Part shown: piece by piece, positions 23,181 to 32,980 of the stretch
How positions within the stretch are numbered: the first letter of the stretch is position 1
Layout: each line of letters starts with the position of its first letter
From: Membranipora membranacea
Taxonomy: Eukaryota; Bryozoa; Gymnolaemata; Cheilostomatida; Membraniporidae
Reading direction: 5' to 3'
Length of the DNA stretch: 60,000 bases
Assembly: GCA_914767715.1 (NCBI GenBank)
Contig: OU612072.1
Span: 13,146,001 to 13,206,000, forward strand
Program-made: the position numbers and the translations under genes
The notes under the pieces: generated by a model
Databases searched by the model: none
What the model was told of the DNA's origin: nothing
What the model saw: the letters and a program-made list of their open reading frames with translations, nothing else

Positions 23181-24197
23181 TCTTGTCTAGCAGATGGTTA
23201 GAGACGAACTGATCCTGTGCAGAGGTAAGAGTTAAATGAATAGATTTATTTTAGAAATAATGAACGCTAATCAATATATACATTTCAATACATTACATTT
23301 ATATACATTTATATACATTTATTACAATGGAGAAAAACTTAACCAATGGAATCTCAACAAAAGAAAAAATGATTTATAAGGGGGTAGGGAGCGTGGTGAT
23401 GTGATCAGGGCACACTATTCTTTTACCATACCTGTAGTTGAGACCTTTTTTGGTTTGGATATAGGTGTAAACACTCTCATTTTTCTTTTGGAAACCTTTG
23501 TTGGTACACAGTGTAATATTTTGGTTAAACAACACGTCCTTGTACACGTCCTCAGTCAGATTATTTTGCCTTCTGTTAACACCTTTTGCGCTTAATTTTG
23601 CATCGTCCCCGAAACAATAATAAGATTTACTGCATAATGCTACAACACCTTTCGATACATGCTCGATATGAAACAAGCCTGCTTCCCGTTGGAAAAATTT
23701 GGCTACCTTTTTACAACAATCTTGACCAGACCAGGATCTATCATTCATTACTGCATCAAAAAATTTTTTTTTGTGCTGGTCGCAGTATTCCCTTGCTACC
23801 CAATTTTCATAGTCCTTGATATAATGATCTCTCAACTCTGTTTTTACCAATTGGTGAATAGTACTACAAGCTAGACCCATATATAAACTATCTGTATCAG
23901 CCTGAATCAAACAGTAGTAATCTGGTTTCATATACTTAACGATAAAGTCATAATTGAAGCGTAACAGGAGAAGTTTCCCATACTCCAATACAAAAAATCC
24001 TATCTGCACTGGAACATTGAGCTTGGTTACTGCTCTGTTACTTTGTACTTCCACAGTGTGGCTCCCAAGTTCCGATAGACTGTGAAAGCGAACGTTATTC
24101 ACCAGTTTTGATATGTTTTGAGGGTTTGAAGCGCTGTGATGTGAGATATTTTTATGATCTTCCATTTGCACTAAGCATTTTCCATAAGCAGCATTTC

Positions 24198-24355
24198 CTA
24201 AAATACAAAAGGCAAGCGATTAATAACATTAAATTAATCACTTGATCAATTTTTTTTCCATAGCTAGCGAGGACGACAGGCTACAGTTGTCACCTCGAAT
24301 TATAAGACTCATTGATGAACGTATAAAATTCATGTATTGTTATGATTGTACTCAC
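24198..24355 (-). other. Spliceosomal intron in PolB, splitting motif B (158 bp, phase 1)
   Basis: Minus strand: the donor CTAG|GTGAGTAC has its GT at 24355-24354; the acceptor TTTTGTATTTTAG| ends at 24198. The upstream frame ends one base into a codon and the downstream frame resumes with two bases, so joining restores the reading frame and yields the polymerase motif-B residues N-A-A-Y-G across the junction. The upstream frame otherwise hits a stop inside this stretch. This is direct sequence evidence for a real intron. Confidence 0.9.
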
Positions 24356-27300
24356 CTAGTAGCTTACACATGTCTCCTATTATCTTTTTGGAAGAGTCAG
24401 CATCTCCTTCTCGTCTAGCTGTCATGACTTCATCTCCAAATTTCTTGAAGCATTGAGATGGTTTCCACTGCACGACCTGGTATACTTTCGTACATGTTAG
24501 TCCTTTGTGTAGTAACCATTGAAGTAGTGGTGTAGCCATTAGTATTTTCTTCCCAAAATAATTTCCTATTAGGGAACATGTTGGCCTTATGAGAAGATCA
24601 TTCTTCTCAGCGAATTTTCGCATTGTTAGGCCTATTGAATCGCGGTTCAGCATTGCATGTTTAATTACTGGCTGGAAATTTGCAGACACTTCTTTGAGGT
24701 GTTCGGGTGTCTCAATGTCAACCTCAGCCATTCCGAAAATAGCTCCGGCTCTTAGGTCTTGTATAATGCGTTTCTCAGTCACCGCATATCTTGTATCAGG
24801 ATAGAGCTTTACATTTTTACAAAATTCCTGCATATCTGTATTACTGTTTATTAGCTGTTCATACTCACACTCCCAAATGTGATAGACTGTGTAGCCTAGA
24901 CTTTTATTATAGTCAATGTTATTGAATGTAGCGAGTTTTTTCATGGCATCTTTTTCATAATCTTGGTTTCTCCCAACAGGAGTCGAGTCACACATGTGGC
25001 TGTGGTACCAACAACCAGAAAAATTGACCACAATTTCTTCTGAGCCCAGTCTGCCATACCCATCCACTGGTAGATTTCTCAAACCTATTATTTTTTCATC
25101 TCCATTGAAACAGTGATGAAATTGAACACCTAGGTTATATCCTAACCATTCAACAAAGCGGGTTGCTTTCTCTCATTTTTGATAGCTTTTTTCTATAGTA
25201 AAACCAGTTTCTCTGCGGCGCCTGATGAATCTGCCAACGGGCATCTCCTTAGCGGTGAGACAAGATAAATACATTCCTGTGCAATCATAACCAGTTATGG
25301 TTTCCGTTGTTTTAGCTTGCGCTCCATATAAATTCTCTTTGATCTTTGTTTGACCTTGTTCTTGGTATCTATTGAATACGACGCTCAAACCTCCTCGAAC
25401 TTGGGAGCGAATGAGATGATAAATGTCCTTAAATTTTTCACCAAATAGAAATATGGGTGAACCAGTTTCTTTCAGCCTAAACAGGTAGAGTGTTGCCATT
25501 CCTGATATGGATAAAGCTGATTTAAAGTCCAGGTGTCTAGCTTTAAAAAATGAGTAATGATTTTCTATTGCCTCGCACAATGGTTTTACATCACATTCAT
25601 TGTAGTATATCAGCATGTCTTTTAGAGATTTCATTCCTTTTTCAGCCCAAACTTTGTTACAAAACAAATAATCTTCCTCAGAAATGTACGAATTTTTTAA
25701 TGTGTTGTAGAAGTCTTCTCTTTTAGGAAATTCAGTACTGTCCAGCATTGCCATAGAACGAAACTAGTCATGGATCCAAAAGAACTTGCCCTCTTCAACA
25801 CCCATTGCTTTTAGATACTGTGAGTGTGATGTTCCCGCTGCCAGGTAGTTAGTTACATCTAAGAAACGTAGTTTATCTGTCTTGATCATCATGTAGCTAG
25901 AGGACTTTTTTATACACCCCTTGATTTCTTGATTTTGGAGTACGTAACGCATTACATGTTCCTTCATCACAGGAATGTCATAGTCTTTTGAGTTGAACCC
26001 AAACACCAACAAGTCGCGTATATATTCTTCCAGTTCTTCCTCTAAGCGTCCAAACTTTTTGTCAGCAAGCTCGGAAGCAGTTGTAGCACCCAGAGCGTCC
26101 TTTTCAAAATCAACACACTTTAGCTTTAACCAGGTTGCGAAACACTGGATCGTACCTTCGGAGTAAACGGTCATGGGCTATATCTGATAACCTGTCCAGA
26201 TACTGCATCATCTTTTCGACGGGCTCATACTGATTGTTATTGTTATTCAAGAATGTTACAGGTTCGGTGAAGCCAGCAATGTTGGAACACACTGAAACTG
26301 ATGCTAACACATGTTTCCCTGTATATTGGTAAGTTTTAGTGTTTTTTGGTCGGACTGTTTCATCTGTTTCTTGATAGGTTTCACAGTCAAACACTGCAAA
26401 GTAAGGATAGTGTCGTAGTGGTTGTTTGTTTTGACACCCACATCATCAAGCTTTTCAAATATTGACCGATTGACTCTGTATTCTCCTGCAGGATATTTTA
26501 GTTTTGTCCCACCACAGCAGGTAGCGGTGTGTTGGTTTAGTGATCTAAGGTTTTTTACCAGTTTGTCACAATACAAACATTTGTAAGACTTGGTGTAAAG
26601 ACTCAGATTTGTTATCAAGCTAAAGTGATCGGCTTCAAGGTGAATGTTGAGCTTTTCAGTGTAACTAGAAGCAGATCTTCTCAATAATCTAGCTGTCGTT
26701 CCTTCATCAGTTAATGTGTATACAGAGACTGCCACAGAAAACAGTTGCTCGAGAAGCGGAATGTCTGATAGCCTTACACCTTGTTGGTTACGCCCAGTGT
26801 TAATTTTACTTTGAAGATATGTGTCATAATACAATTTAGTTGTTTGTTCTAAAGTAGCCCTTTTGCCACGTTTTAGCGCTAGTGCTCTGAAGAAACATTT
26901 GTTATCTGTATAAAGCTTGCCGTGGCTATCTTTGTCGCCAGTGATTGCAGCTTTATTTTGCTTGAGATATTCGGGAGAGGTTGTGGGACAACCTATAGGA
27001 TGATCTGAGATTGGGTAAATGTAAAAGTTGATGTTGGTGATGAGGTGGCATGCCCAGGAGCTGTCTGGTCTAGATTTGGTGGCAGTTTCTATGAAGTTGT
27101 GATCCATCAATTGTTCTCTGATTTTGTCAATGTCTTGATAATACTCAACAACCATCAGTTGATTGAATAATACGCTGTTTCCTATACTTGCATGCCAGTA
27201 TCGCATCTCCTTTGTTTTATTGTTGTACAGTATAAAGCCTATTGAAGCTTGGACTTTGAATTTCTGTTGTTGATCGTGGAAGATGCTCGAAAATCTTTGA

Positions 27301-27536
27301 CCTTTCACAGTGTGTGGTATATCACCATTGTTAACCTTTAGGTTGTATACTGATGAGTACTTTCTATGTATGCAAAACGAGCGTATTGCTGACCAGTTCT
27401 TTTTTACAATGTCATTAGTTTGATTTGGAAACATTCCATTGTATGTTCCAACCAATTGATATTATAGGCTGTCATTTTGAAACTGAGGCTTGGTAGGTTG
27501 ATAAACATCCACTGTGCGTTCTCCTGTCTTAGTTTG

Positions 27537-27726
27537 CTGCAAAAAATGCAAGAAAAAAAAAACCTTTCAAAAATCACACTTTGACCTCACATATTAAATT
27601 ATCTATTATATCGAGAGAAGCAACGATTTCCATAAACATGTACAAGGGGTAGGGAAAACCTTTCAATGGCTAAAGCTATTAAAATGTGAGATGGAAGATA
27701 AACATTTCCATTAAATTAAAACAAAC
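27537..27726 (-). other. Spliceosomal intron in PolB 5' part (190 bp, phase 0)
   Basis: Minus strand donor CCAAAAG|GTTTGT (GT at 27726-27725) and acceptor CTTGCATTTTTTGCAG| ending at 27537. The exon downstream continues in the frame of the polymerase N-terminal part (27536 to 27455 is a whole number of codons). The exon upstream ends exactly at a codon boundary. Confidence 0.82.
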
Positions 27727-27869
27727 CTTTTGGCTACAAAGATGTGTTCGCTCCTTCCATGGTTGAATAAATTGATTGCATTGACCGCATCTTATTCTGT
27801 GTAACCTCATATGTCTGTACAGAGACGACTTATGTTTGTAATGTTTCCCACACACTTGACATTTTTGCT
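27727..27869 (-). CDS. PolB N-terminal zinc-finger exon
   Basis: About 47 codons, open, bounded on the 5' side by the acceptor ATTTCTTTTTAG (27870-27871) and on the 3' side by the donor described above. It encodes a perfect C2H2 zinc finger, C-x2-C-x12-H-x3-H (KCQVCGKHYKHKSSLYRHM...H), followed by a second CxxC...HxxC knuckle. Zinc-finger-like N termini are found in some Polinton PolB proteins. The finger may bind DNA or the priming protein; that role is an inference. A preceding exon must exist because the acceptor is used. Confidence 0.78.
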
Positions 27870-27871
27870 CT

Positions 27872-28639
27872 AAAAAGAAATCATTGCCAAGATAAAAACA
27901 CCTCTATTTACCGAGCGAGCGTGAAAATACAGGCCTATACTTTGGTAAGACAAGATAAAATTCCATTGTCATGCTTATGAAAACTTTTAAATCACTTATT
28001 ATTCTTTCAGTATGACAAAATGATTGTTTACCTACAAATTAACATGAAACGTTGTCATGACAACTTGTTCGAATTATCTAGCTATCGTGGAAACATTTTT
28101 GACAGTGCGCATCTTACGCAGTTATTTGAGAATGCTCAGACATGTTCAGGCAAGTTCAGACATGTTTTTTGTGTCTATGGTTATAGACTATTTTTTGGTA
28201 GAGTTTCACAAGAATGTATTAAAAATACATAGATTGACAGAAGATTATAATCATGAGTATAAAATTCATGTTTGAAAGTTTGGCAATATGTATTGAGATT
28301 TTACAACTTTTAGATTAATTAAATGTAATAATTAAAGTTCTCTTGTTATGTCATGGGGAGTTTATTGTTATACGTTCTTTGGGTATGCCTTTCAAGATAA
28401 ATGTATTTTTAACGCAAATAATTGTGTGCATGACTTGGCATTCCTTGAGAATTAATAGGCAAGTAAATTAGTTGATTCGTAAAATATTATATAAGTATTT
28501 ATTGTGAGGTATAGCATATTATATTTATGTAAATCATTTTCCATACAAAAAAAAAAGCGTAACAGCTACACTCAAATTCTTATAAAATCAGGTTGAAATA
28601 TCTTTCGTTGAGGTACATTTGTGAGATAACCTCACAGCT
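27872..28639. other. AT-rich spacer between PolB and right-arm control region
   Basis: No domain-bearing frame. It should contain the first exon and promoter of the minus-strand polymerase transcript, but I could not identify them. Two overlapping 70-codon plus-strand frames at 28020-28275 have no support. Confidence 0.4.
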
Positions 28640-28948
28640 TTCTCGGATGACTCAGGAGAGTCAATAAAAAGGGAGGGCAGAAGCTGTGAGATCTCAAGTT
28701 CTCACAGCTCAGGAGATTTCAGATAAAGAGAATGGAGCCAGGTGATACCAGTTGACGTCAACCACTTCAGAATAATGTATATAATTGAAGTCCAACCTCC
28801 GTCTTTTTGGAGGGGATTAAACGTTCTCACAGCTCAGGAGATTTCAGATAAAGAGAATGGAGCCAGGTGATACCAGTTGACGTCAACCACTTCAGAATAA
28901 TGTATATAATTAAAGTCCAACCTCCGCCTTTTTGGAGGGGATTAGGCG
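28640..28948. promoter_or_regulatory. Control region: AP-1-like site and two 125-bp repeats each with a CRE palindrome
   Basis: Two direct repeats, 28699-28823 and 28824-28948, are almost identical. Each has the 12-bp palindrome GTTGACGTCAAC (28751-28762 and 28876-28887, containing the full CRE TGACGTCA), then TGTATATAATT, then a CCTCC...GGAGG hairpin. An AP-1-like TGACTCA lies at about 28647, and CTCACAGCT/AGCTGTGAG form an inverted pair around 28630-28695. Tandem bZIP sites upstream of a core promoter are typical of animal viral enhancers. Function is inferred from motif content and from the promoter 140 bp downstream. Confidence 0.7.
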
Positions 28949-29090
28949 CTGACATTTAAATGATATAGATAATTAAAGACTTTTTATCAGAAACAAAATC
29001 TGGATCAAATCTCCGCTTTTGTCAAGAGGATGGGCAAATGCAATCTCCGGTTTTTTGGCCATGCGCGCCCGCCGTGGTGAACCCCTGTGC

Positions 29091-29159
29091 ATATAAAAAC
29101 CGGGGGAACATCAAGGCGGGTCAGTTCTGGCTGGAGAGCCCTTGGAGCATGTTTTTATG
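29091..29159 (+). promoter_or_regulatory. Core promoter (TATA + initiator) and short leader exon
   Basis: TATAAAA at 29092-29098 is followed 30 bp later by TCAGTT at 29121-29126, a close match to the metazoan initiator at the canonical distance. The predicted RNA would start at about 29123 and reach a splice donor TATG|GTAAAG at 29159/29160, giving a leader of about 37 nt. Matching acceptors (CATTTGTTTCAG) lie at 32771 and 32970, just before the plus-strand right-arm genes. A spliced leader for these genes is therefore proposed; the join itself is an inference. Confidence 0.72.
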
Positions 29160-29339
29160 GTAAAGTATAGATTGCTTTTCTGGTATCTAACTTAGTTTAT
29201 TATTCAAGAATAAAAATTGATTTTAATGTCGAAAAGGCATCTCAACTATGAGTCATTAGTAAATTGAATTAATACCTACTTGTAACAAAATTCTAAAGAA
29301 CAATGTTGTGGATAAATTTGATTAGGTAAACAAAACACT

Positions 29340-29393
29340 TTTTGTATGGAGTTGCCTTCTTTCTCAACGGGAAGAGGTTAACTCCATACAAAA
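29340..29393. other. Perfect 14-bp hairpin inside the Polinton
   Basis: TTTTGTATGGAGTT at 29340-29353 and AACTCCATACAAAA at 29380-29393 are perfectly complementary, with a 26-nt loop that itself contains weakly pairing CCTTCTTTC / GGGAAGAGG. It lies beyond the end of the small frame at 29649-29918. It could be a small-RNA precursor, an RNA 3' structure or a protein-binding palindrome; none is proven. Confidence 0.8.
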
Positions 29394-29648
29394 TAAACAT
29401 GAGCAAAATGAATGAAATAGTAGTGTCTGTTCTGCTCCGGTATTCGGCCCCAAGTGGGTCGAATATGCGACACATTTACTATACTTCTCACCCAGTCTAG
29501 TGCGGGGTGAAATAAGCCACGAATAAAAAATTCTTTGACATAGTTCATTATAATAAGTACATCTAAGTTTATAGAGAAGTTGTAAATAACGCTGTAAACA
29601 GCCTTTATATCATTTTCAACATTTAATCGATACCAGGTGGTAACATGA
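29394..29648. other. Short non-coding stretch
   Basis: A minus-strand frame (29378-29689) covers it, but it overlaps the hairpin and has no recognisable pattern, so it is not annotated. Confidence 0.3.
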
Positions 29649-29926
29649 TTAGTAGCCGGACCCCATGATGGTAACACACATACCAACATCTACTAGTTTT
29701 GGATATTTTTGGTGTAGTCTATGAACAAAGGCATAACGAAACTTGTAAAAGTTGCATTCCGGTTGGTGCAGATTCATGCCATGCACATGCTGCATAAACT
29801 GTTCGTTACATGTTATAATCTGGTCATCACAGACCTTTTCGTTTAGGTATTGTTTTTGCATAAATAGTTTTGTTGGTGTGTCACCATCATAAGGATCTAA
29901 ATATAATGCCATATGCATAGTGTTTC
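29649..29926 (-). CDS. Right-arm exon, unknown protein
   Basis: The exon begins after a good acceptor, TTTTATGTATTTCAG (AG at 29928-29927). Its first ATG is at 29918 and it runs 89 codons to a stop at 29649. The protein is rich in Cys, His and Met (MHMALYLDPYDGDTP, later HGMNLHQPECNFYKF) and ends in VDVGMCVTIMG. I do not recognise it. The hydrophobic N-terminal stretch that an ORF search extends to 29972 is translated intron, not a signal peptide. The upstream donor is unknown; the exon may belong with the exons at 30-31.9 kb. Confidence 0.4.
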
Positions 29927-30014
29927 CTGAAATACATAAAAATACTAAAATAAAAGTTAATTTTAAAGTCAATAATAAAAAACATAAAACAATTTACAAT
30001 ATACAATCAATCAA

Positions 30015-30641
30015 TCATTTATAATATGCGCTGTAATTAGGAGTGAAATAGCCCTTAGAATTTTCCGGACAATCCGAAAATTTTGCATGCATGCAAACCA
30101 ATTTCCAATTAAACTCATTGTTACGATCCTTCCTCAACCCTTTGGACTCCAACAACACTTCTAGTGTTGCTGGGGAGAGTGAGGGAAGGCTTTCAATAGG
30201 AAGCACTAAGTCTTCTCCCCTATTAGTCACAGAGATTGGGGGAGGACTCCCCCCACCCCCTGCTCTGACTGCTTGGCAGTAGACTGCCATACAGTCAGAG
30301 TCCTTCTTCCCATAAAATTCTACGGTCAGTTTTTTTCCCAGTCTCCGCTGTACTGCGTTTAGGCATGTTTTCATTATTTGGGATTTTCTTATATATAAGA
30401 TGTGAGAAAATTTCCCCTCAAATACTTTAATGTCGCCAATAAACTTGGCGGTTTGGAAAATGATTTTCTCTTTTCCAGCATAGGAGATGAGATAGCTCTC
30501 GTCCTTATGCTTTACTATTTGAATCAGACTTTGGTCAACATGATCACCATCCGAAAACACTATCGTACCTGAATCGAATTCAGGCACGAAGTCAGTCGTA
30601 GGCTGTATGTCTTCTTGTCTTCATCTGATGAGCTGTCAATT
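30015..30641 (-). pseudogene. Right-arm terminal exon, unknown protein with acidic start and Gly/Pro linker
   Basis: The acceptor TTGACTTCATTGTAG (AG at 30643-30642) precedes an exon whose first codons give an acidic Ser/Asp run (IDSSSDEDK). The frame then must slip by one near 30615 to continue into a long open frame reaching 30015 (about 190 codons: PEFDSGTIVFSDG, YLISYAGKEKIIFQTAKF, a GGGGSPPP linker, then NWKLVCMHAKF). The slip suggests a frameshift mutation. The pattern is beta-rich then a linker then a Cys-containing tail. No family recognised. It is the largest piece of the unknown right-arm minus-strand gene. Confidence 0.5.
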
Positions 30642-30876
30642 CTACAATGAAGTCAACAAATTTCATTCAATAAGGGAAAATGTAGCATTACACCAGTAAC
30701 TACGATTCTGTGTTTATGCTTGTAGAACAAGTTAAATATGATCCCAAATACAAAAAATGTGTAAACTGCCTTTGCTAATACTTTCATTTCAAGGGGTAAG
30801 CCAGTAAATAATATCAGTGATTATACTCTGGCTTGTAAGTTTACTCTCATTCAAATATGTCAGATAATTTGCTTAC

Positions 30877-31898
30877 ATGTTTTCTGCTGCAGTTTGTTTC
30901 GAGGGTCCAGGTAACGGATCAGCCAACTGGTTCTCTAAAGCTGTTGATGCTGCTGGCACTGCTGTTGCAGCTTCTGCTGTTACTGTTATTGCTGCTGCCG
31001 CTGCTGCTACCTCTGGCTCTCGATTAATTAAGAAAAATTGTTTTGTTATGGGGTATATTCATTAAAGTCAACAAGCCGCCTAGTTATCATTAATCATTTC
31101 AATTTAAGCAATGTACACATACAATACCATTCGAACTATTTTAAAATAAATGAAAACAAATTATATACTCACTCATTTGATGCTGCGGTAGCAACCGTTT
31201 TCTTCTTTTTGCTACTACCCTCATTAGCTTCACTCCTTCTATAACACAAAATGCAGATACAATTAATTTACAATACACATATTCAAGGGTATAATACATA
31301 AATTTGCATATTTATAAACACTCATGTAGTCATAGGTTTAAAAACATAACACATTCAAATGAAATTTTACATTTAATTATTTTTCAAAATATAAAGCTAG
31401 CTTACTCTTCCGCTTTTCTCTTCTGCTGCTTTCCTTTTCTCGAACTCCTCTCCTTACTATTTTTCAGGAGGCGTTTCAATACCTCCTGATATTCGTCAGA
31501 ATCCACATCGTATTGGCTTAGATCCATTTTATTGTGTTATGTCTGTTGGTGCTGGTACTGCTGCTGGTGGTTCTAAAAACAAAACAAAAAAGATATGTTT
31601 GTTATGGGGTAAACTTATTATAATCAACAAGCCACCTAGTTATCGATAAGCATGTCAATAAAACCAATTTGCACATACAACACAATCCAAACTAATTTAG
31701 AAAATATAAAAACAAATTAAATACTCACTCTGGTGATGATGGTGGCGGTGCTGCTGTTTGTACTGCTGGTGCTGCTGATACTGCTGGTGCTTGTGCTGGT
31801 ACTGCTGGCGAGACTGCTGCTGGTAGTGTTGGTGTTGGCGCTGGTGGTGCTAGTGAGACTGGCATGCTATGTTTCATTTTCGTCTCCAGTTATATACC
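30877..31898 (-). CDS. Series of small spliced exons: Ala/Pro-rich and Lys-rich protein, unknown
   Basis: Four exon-like blocks on the minus strand have strong splice signals. (1) 31729-31898: ATG at 31877, Ala/Pro-rich, donor GA|GTGAGTAT. (2) 31406-31572: acceptor TTTGTTTTTAG, its own ATG at 31527 starting MDLSQYDVDSDEYQEV then a Lys/Arg-rich tail, donor GA|GTAAGC. (3) 31173-31238: Ser/Lys-rich (SEANEGSSKKKK), donor GA|GTGAGT. (4) 30877-31018: Ala-rich ending LADPLPGPSKQTA, donor AT|GTAAGC. Exons 1, 2 and 3 all end in phase 2, so 2-3 and 1-3 join in frame, while exon 3 to 4 does not. Composition suggests a nuclear, DNA-associated protein. This gene is not a known Polinton core gene. Confidence 0.5.
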
Positions 31899-31924
31899 CT
31901 AAAAACGGGAAACGACGTAGACAT

Positions 31925-32171
31925 TAATTATGATGTACAAACCAATAGTTAGTCGTTGGGCGGGGGAGGGGTGTCTGCACCTGGCTGACGCTGTCTCTAG
32001 CTTTTCAAATTAATTATGATGTACAAACCGATAGTTAGTAGCTGGGCGGGGATGTCTGTACCTGGCTGACGCTGTCTCTAGCTTTTCAAATTAATTATGA
32101 TGTACAAACCGATAGTTAGTAGCTGGGCGGGGATGTCTTCACCTGGCTGACGCTGTCTCCAGCTTTTCAAA
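31925..32171. promoter_or_regulatory. Three-unit GC-box repeat array
   Basis: Three direct repeats of 81-85 bp start at 31925, 32010 and 32091 with TTAATTATGATGTACAAACC and end with CTTTTCAAA. Each contains GGGCGGGG (about 31959, 32044, 32125), a classic Sp1-type GC box, and a CTGGCTGACGCTGTCTC block. The array lies directly upstream of the minus-strand exon series (first ATG at 31877), so it is proposed as its promoter. The arrangement resembles the tandem GC-box promoters of small DNA viruses; that comparison is by analogy only. Confidence 0.68.
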
Positions 32172-32347
32172 TTATATATAATGTATAAACTGAGAGTTGG
32201 TTGTTGTGTTCACACTGGGCGTTGGATTGATTACACAATATATTACACGCTATAAACTATAACCTTTTTTTTGAGTGCGGAGATACCTAATTGTTAGGAG
32301 TTCCTAATTGCTAAGAAACTTGGTTTTGGTACTGTTTATTGTATGTG

Positions 32348-32470
32348 TTACAGAACCTGTCTAGCTCTTAACCCTGGAAATTGAGCACTTATAATAACAC
32401 ATGGTTTAAGTACCGTTACAGAACCTGTCTGGGTGTAGACACTGGTAACTGAGCATTTATAATAACACAT
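32348..32470. repeat. 68-bp direct repeat (two units)
   Basis: TTACAGAACCTGTCT...TATAATAACACAT occurs at 32348-32402 and 32416-32470 with a few substitutions. It lies in the right arm between the GC-box array and the plus-strand genes; no gene overlaps it. Function unknown. Confidence 0.85.
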
Positions 32471-32729
32471 CCTTTATTATAATATAGGTTATAGTTTATT
32501 TTTCTCCAGCACTCGCTTATTTTAAAAGCTGTAGTGATTGTATGGCTTTTCTTGTTACATGTGCATGTACCAGGCAACCCATGACAGATAAATCTCTTGC
32601 TGTTTCATATAACAGACAAAGTCTTTTACAAAACACCAGATTAATACATTAAAATAAAAGCACTCCATTTTCTGTGTAACAAACAACCAAAAGCTTTATT
32701 CCTAAAGACGAGAGTATCTTGCTTTATGA

Positions 32730-32970
32730 ATCTAAAGTAATAAATCATCAGTACCTAATCATTTGTTTCAGGTATAGACCCTGTCTCCGCTTTTTGAATC
32801 AAAGTATGAGATATGTAACGGCAGATTGATTGATTGAGTGCCGTTGACACTGTGATTCATTCCTTAATGATATAAATACCTTGGTTAATAGATTTAATAA
32901 TTCCAATAGGTTCAGGAGGACTATATGATCATCAAGTAATAAATCATTAGTGAATACTCATTTGTTTCAG
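32730..32970 (+). promoter_or_regulatory. Duplicated splice-acceptor segment ahead of right-arm genes
   Basis: Two similar segments, TAATAAATCATCAGT...CATTTGTTTCAG ending at 32771 and TAATAAATCATTAGT...CATTTGTTTCAG ending at 32970, each end in a strong acceptor. The second sits 10 nt before the ATG at 32981. They are candidate alternative acceptors for the leader exon at 29123-29159. Confidence 0.55.
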
Positions 32971-32980
32971 ATTGACAGTG

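Larger units (their letters stand above)
23374..27869 (-). pseudogene. Protein-primed DNA polymerase B (PolB), split by introns and by mutations
   Basis: In order: zinc-finger exon (27727-27869), a domain with CFFRALALKRGK and a CxxC/HxxxC finger (26500-26600), Exo I FDCETY (about 26385), Exo II FNSKDYD (about 26000), Exo III YNECDVKPL (about 25590), motif A GYDCTGMYL (about 25285), motif B GNAAYGKC (rebuilt across the intron at 24198-24355) and motif C ADTDSLYM (about 23890). This is the pattern of Polinton/phi29-like PolB with proofreading. Breaks: TAA at 27462-27464, frameshifts near 26405 and 26170, TAG at 25764-25766 and TGA at 25170-25172. The first exon was not found. It would copy the element from a protein primer. 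Confidence 0.9.

Noticed and set aside
29927-29972. Signal peptide-like start (MTLKLTFILVFLC) of a minus-strand frame
   Set aside because: It is translated T-rich intron ending in a strong acceptor TATTTCAG; the exon starts at 29926.
30877-31065. Ala/Ser-rich plus-strand frame
   Set aside because: Antisense of exon 4 of the right-arm gene; no start context or domain.
31733-31927. Leu/Val-rich plus-strand frame resembling a membrane protein
   Set aside because: It is the antisense shadow of the Ala/Pro-rich minus-strand exon, which has splice signals on its own strand.
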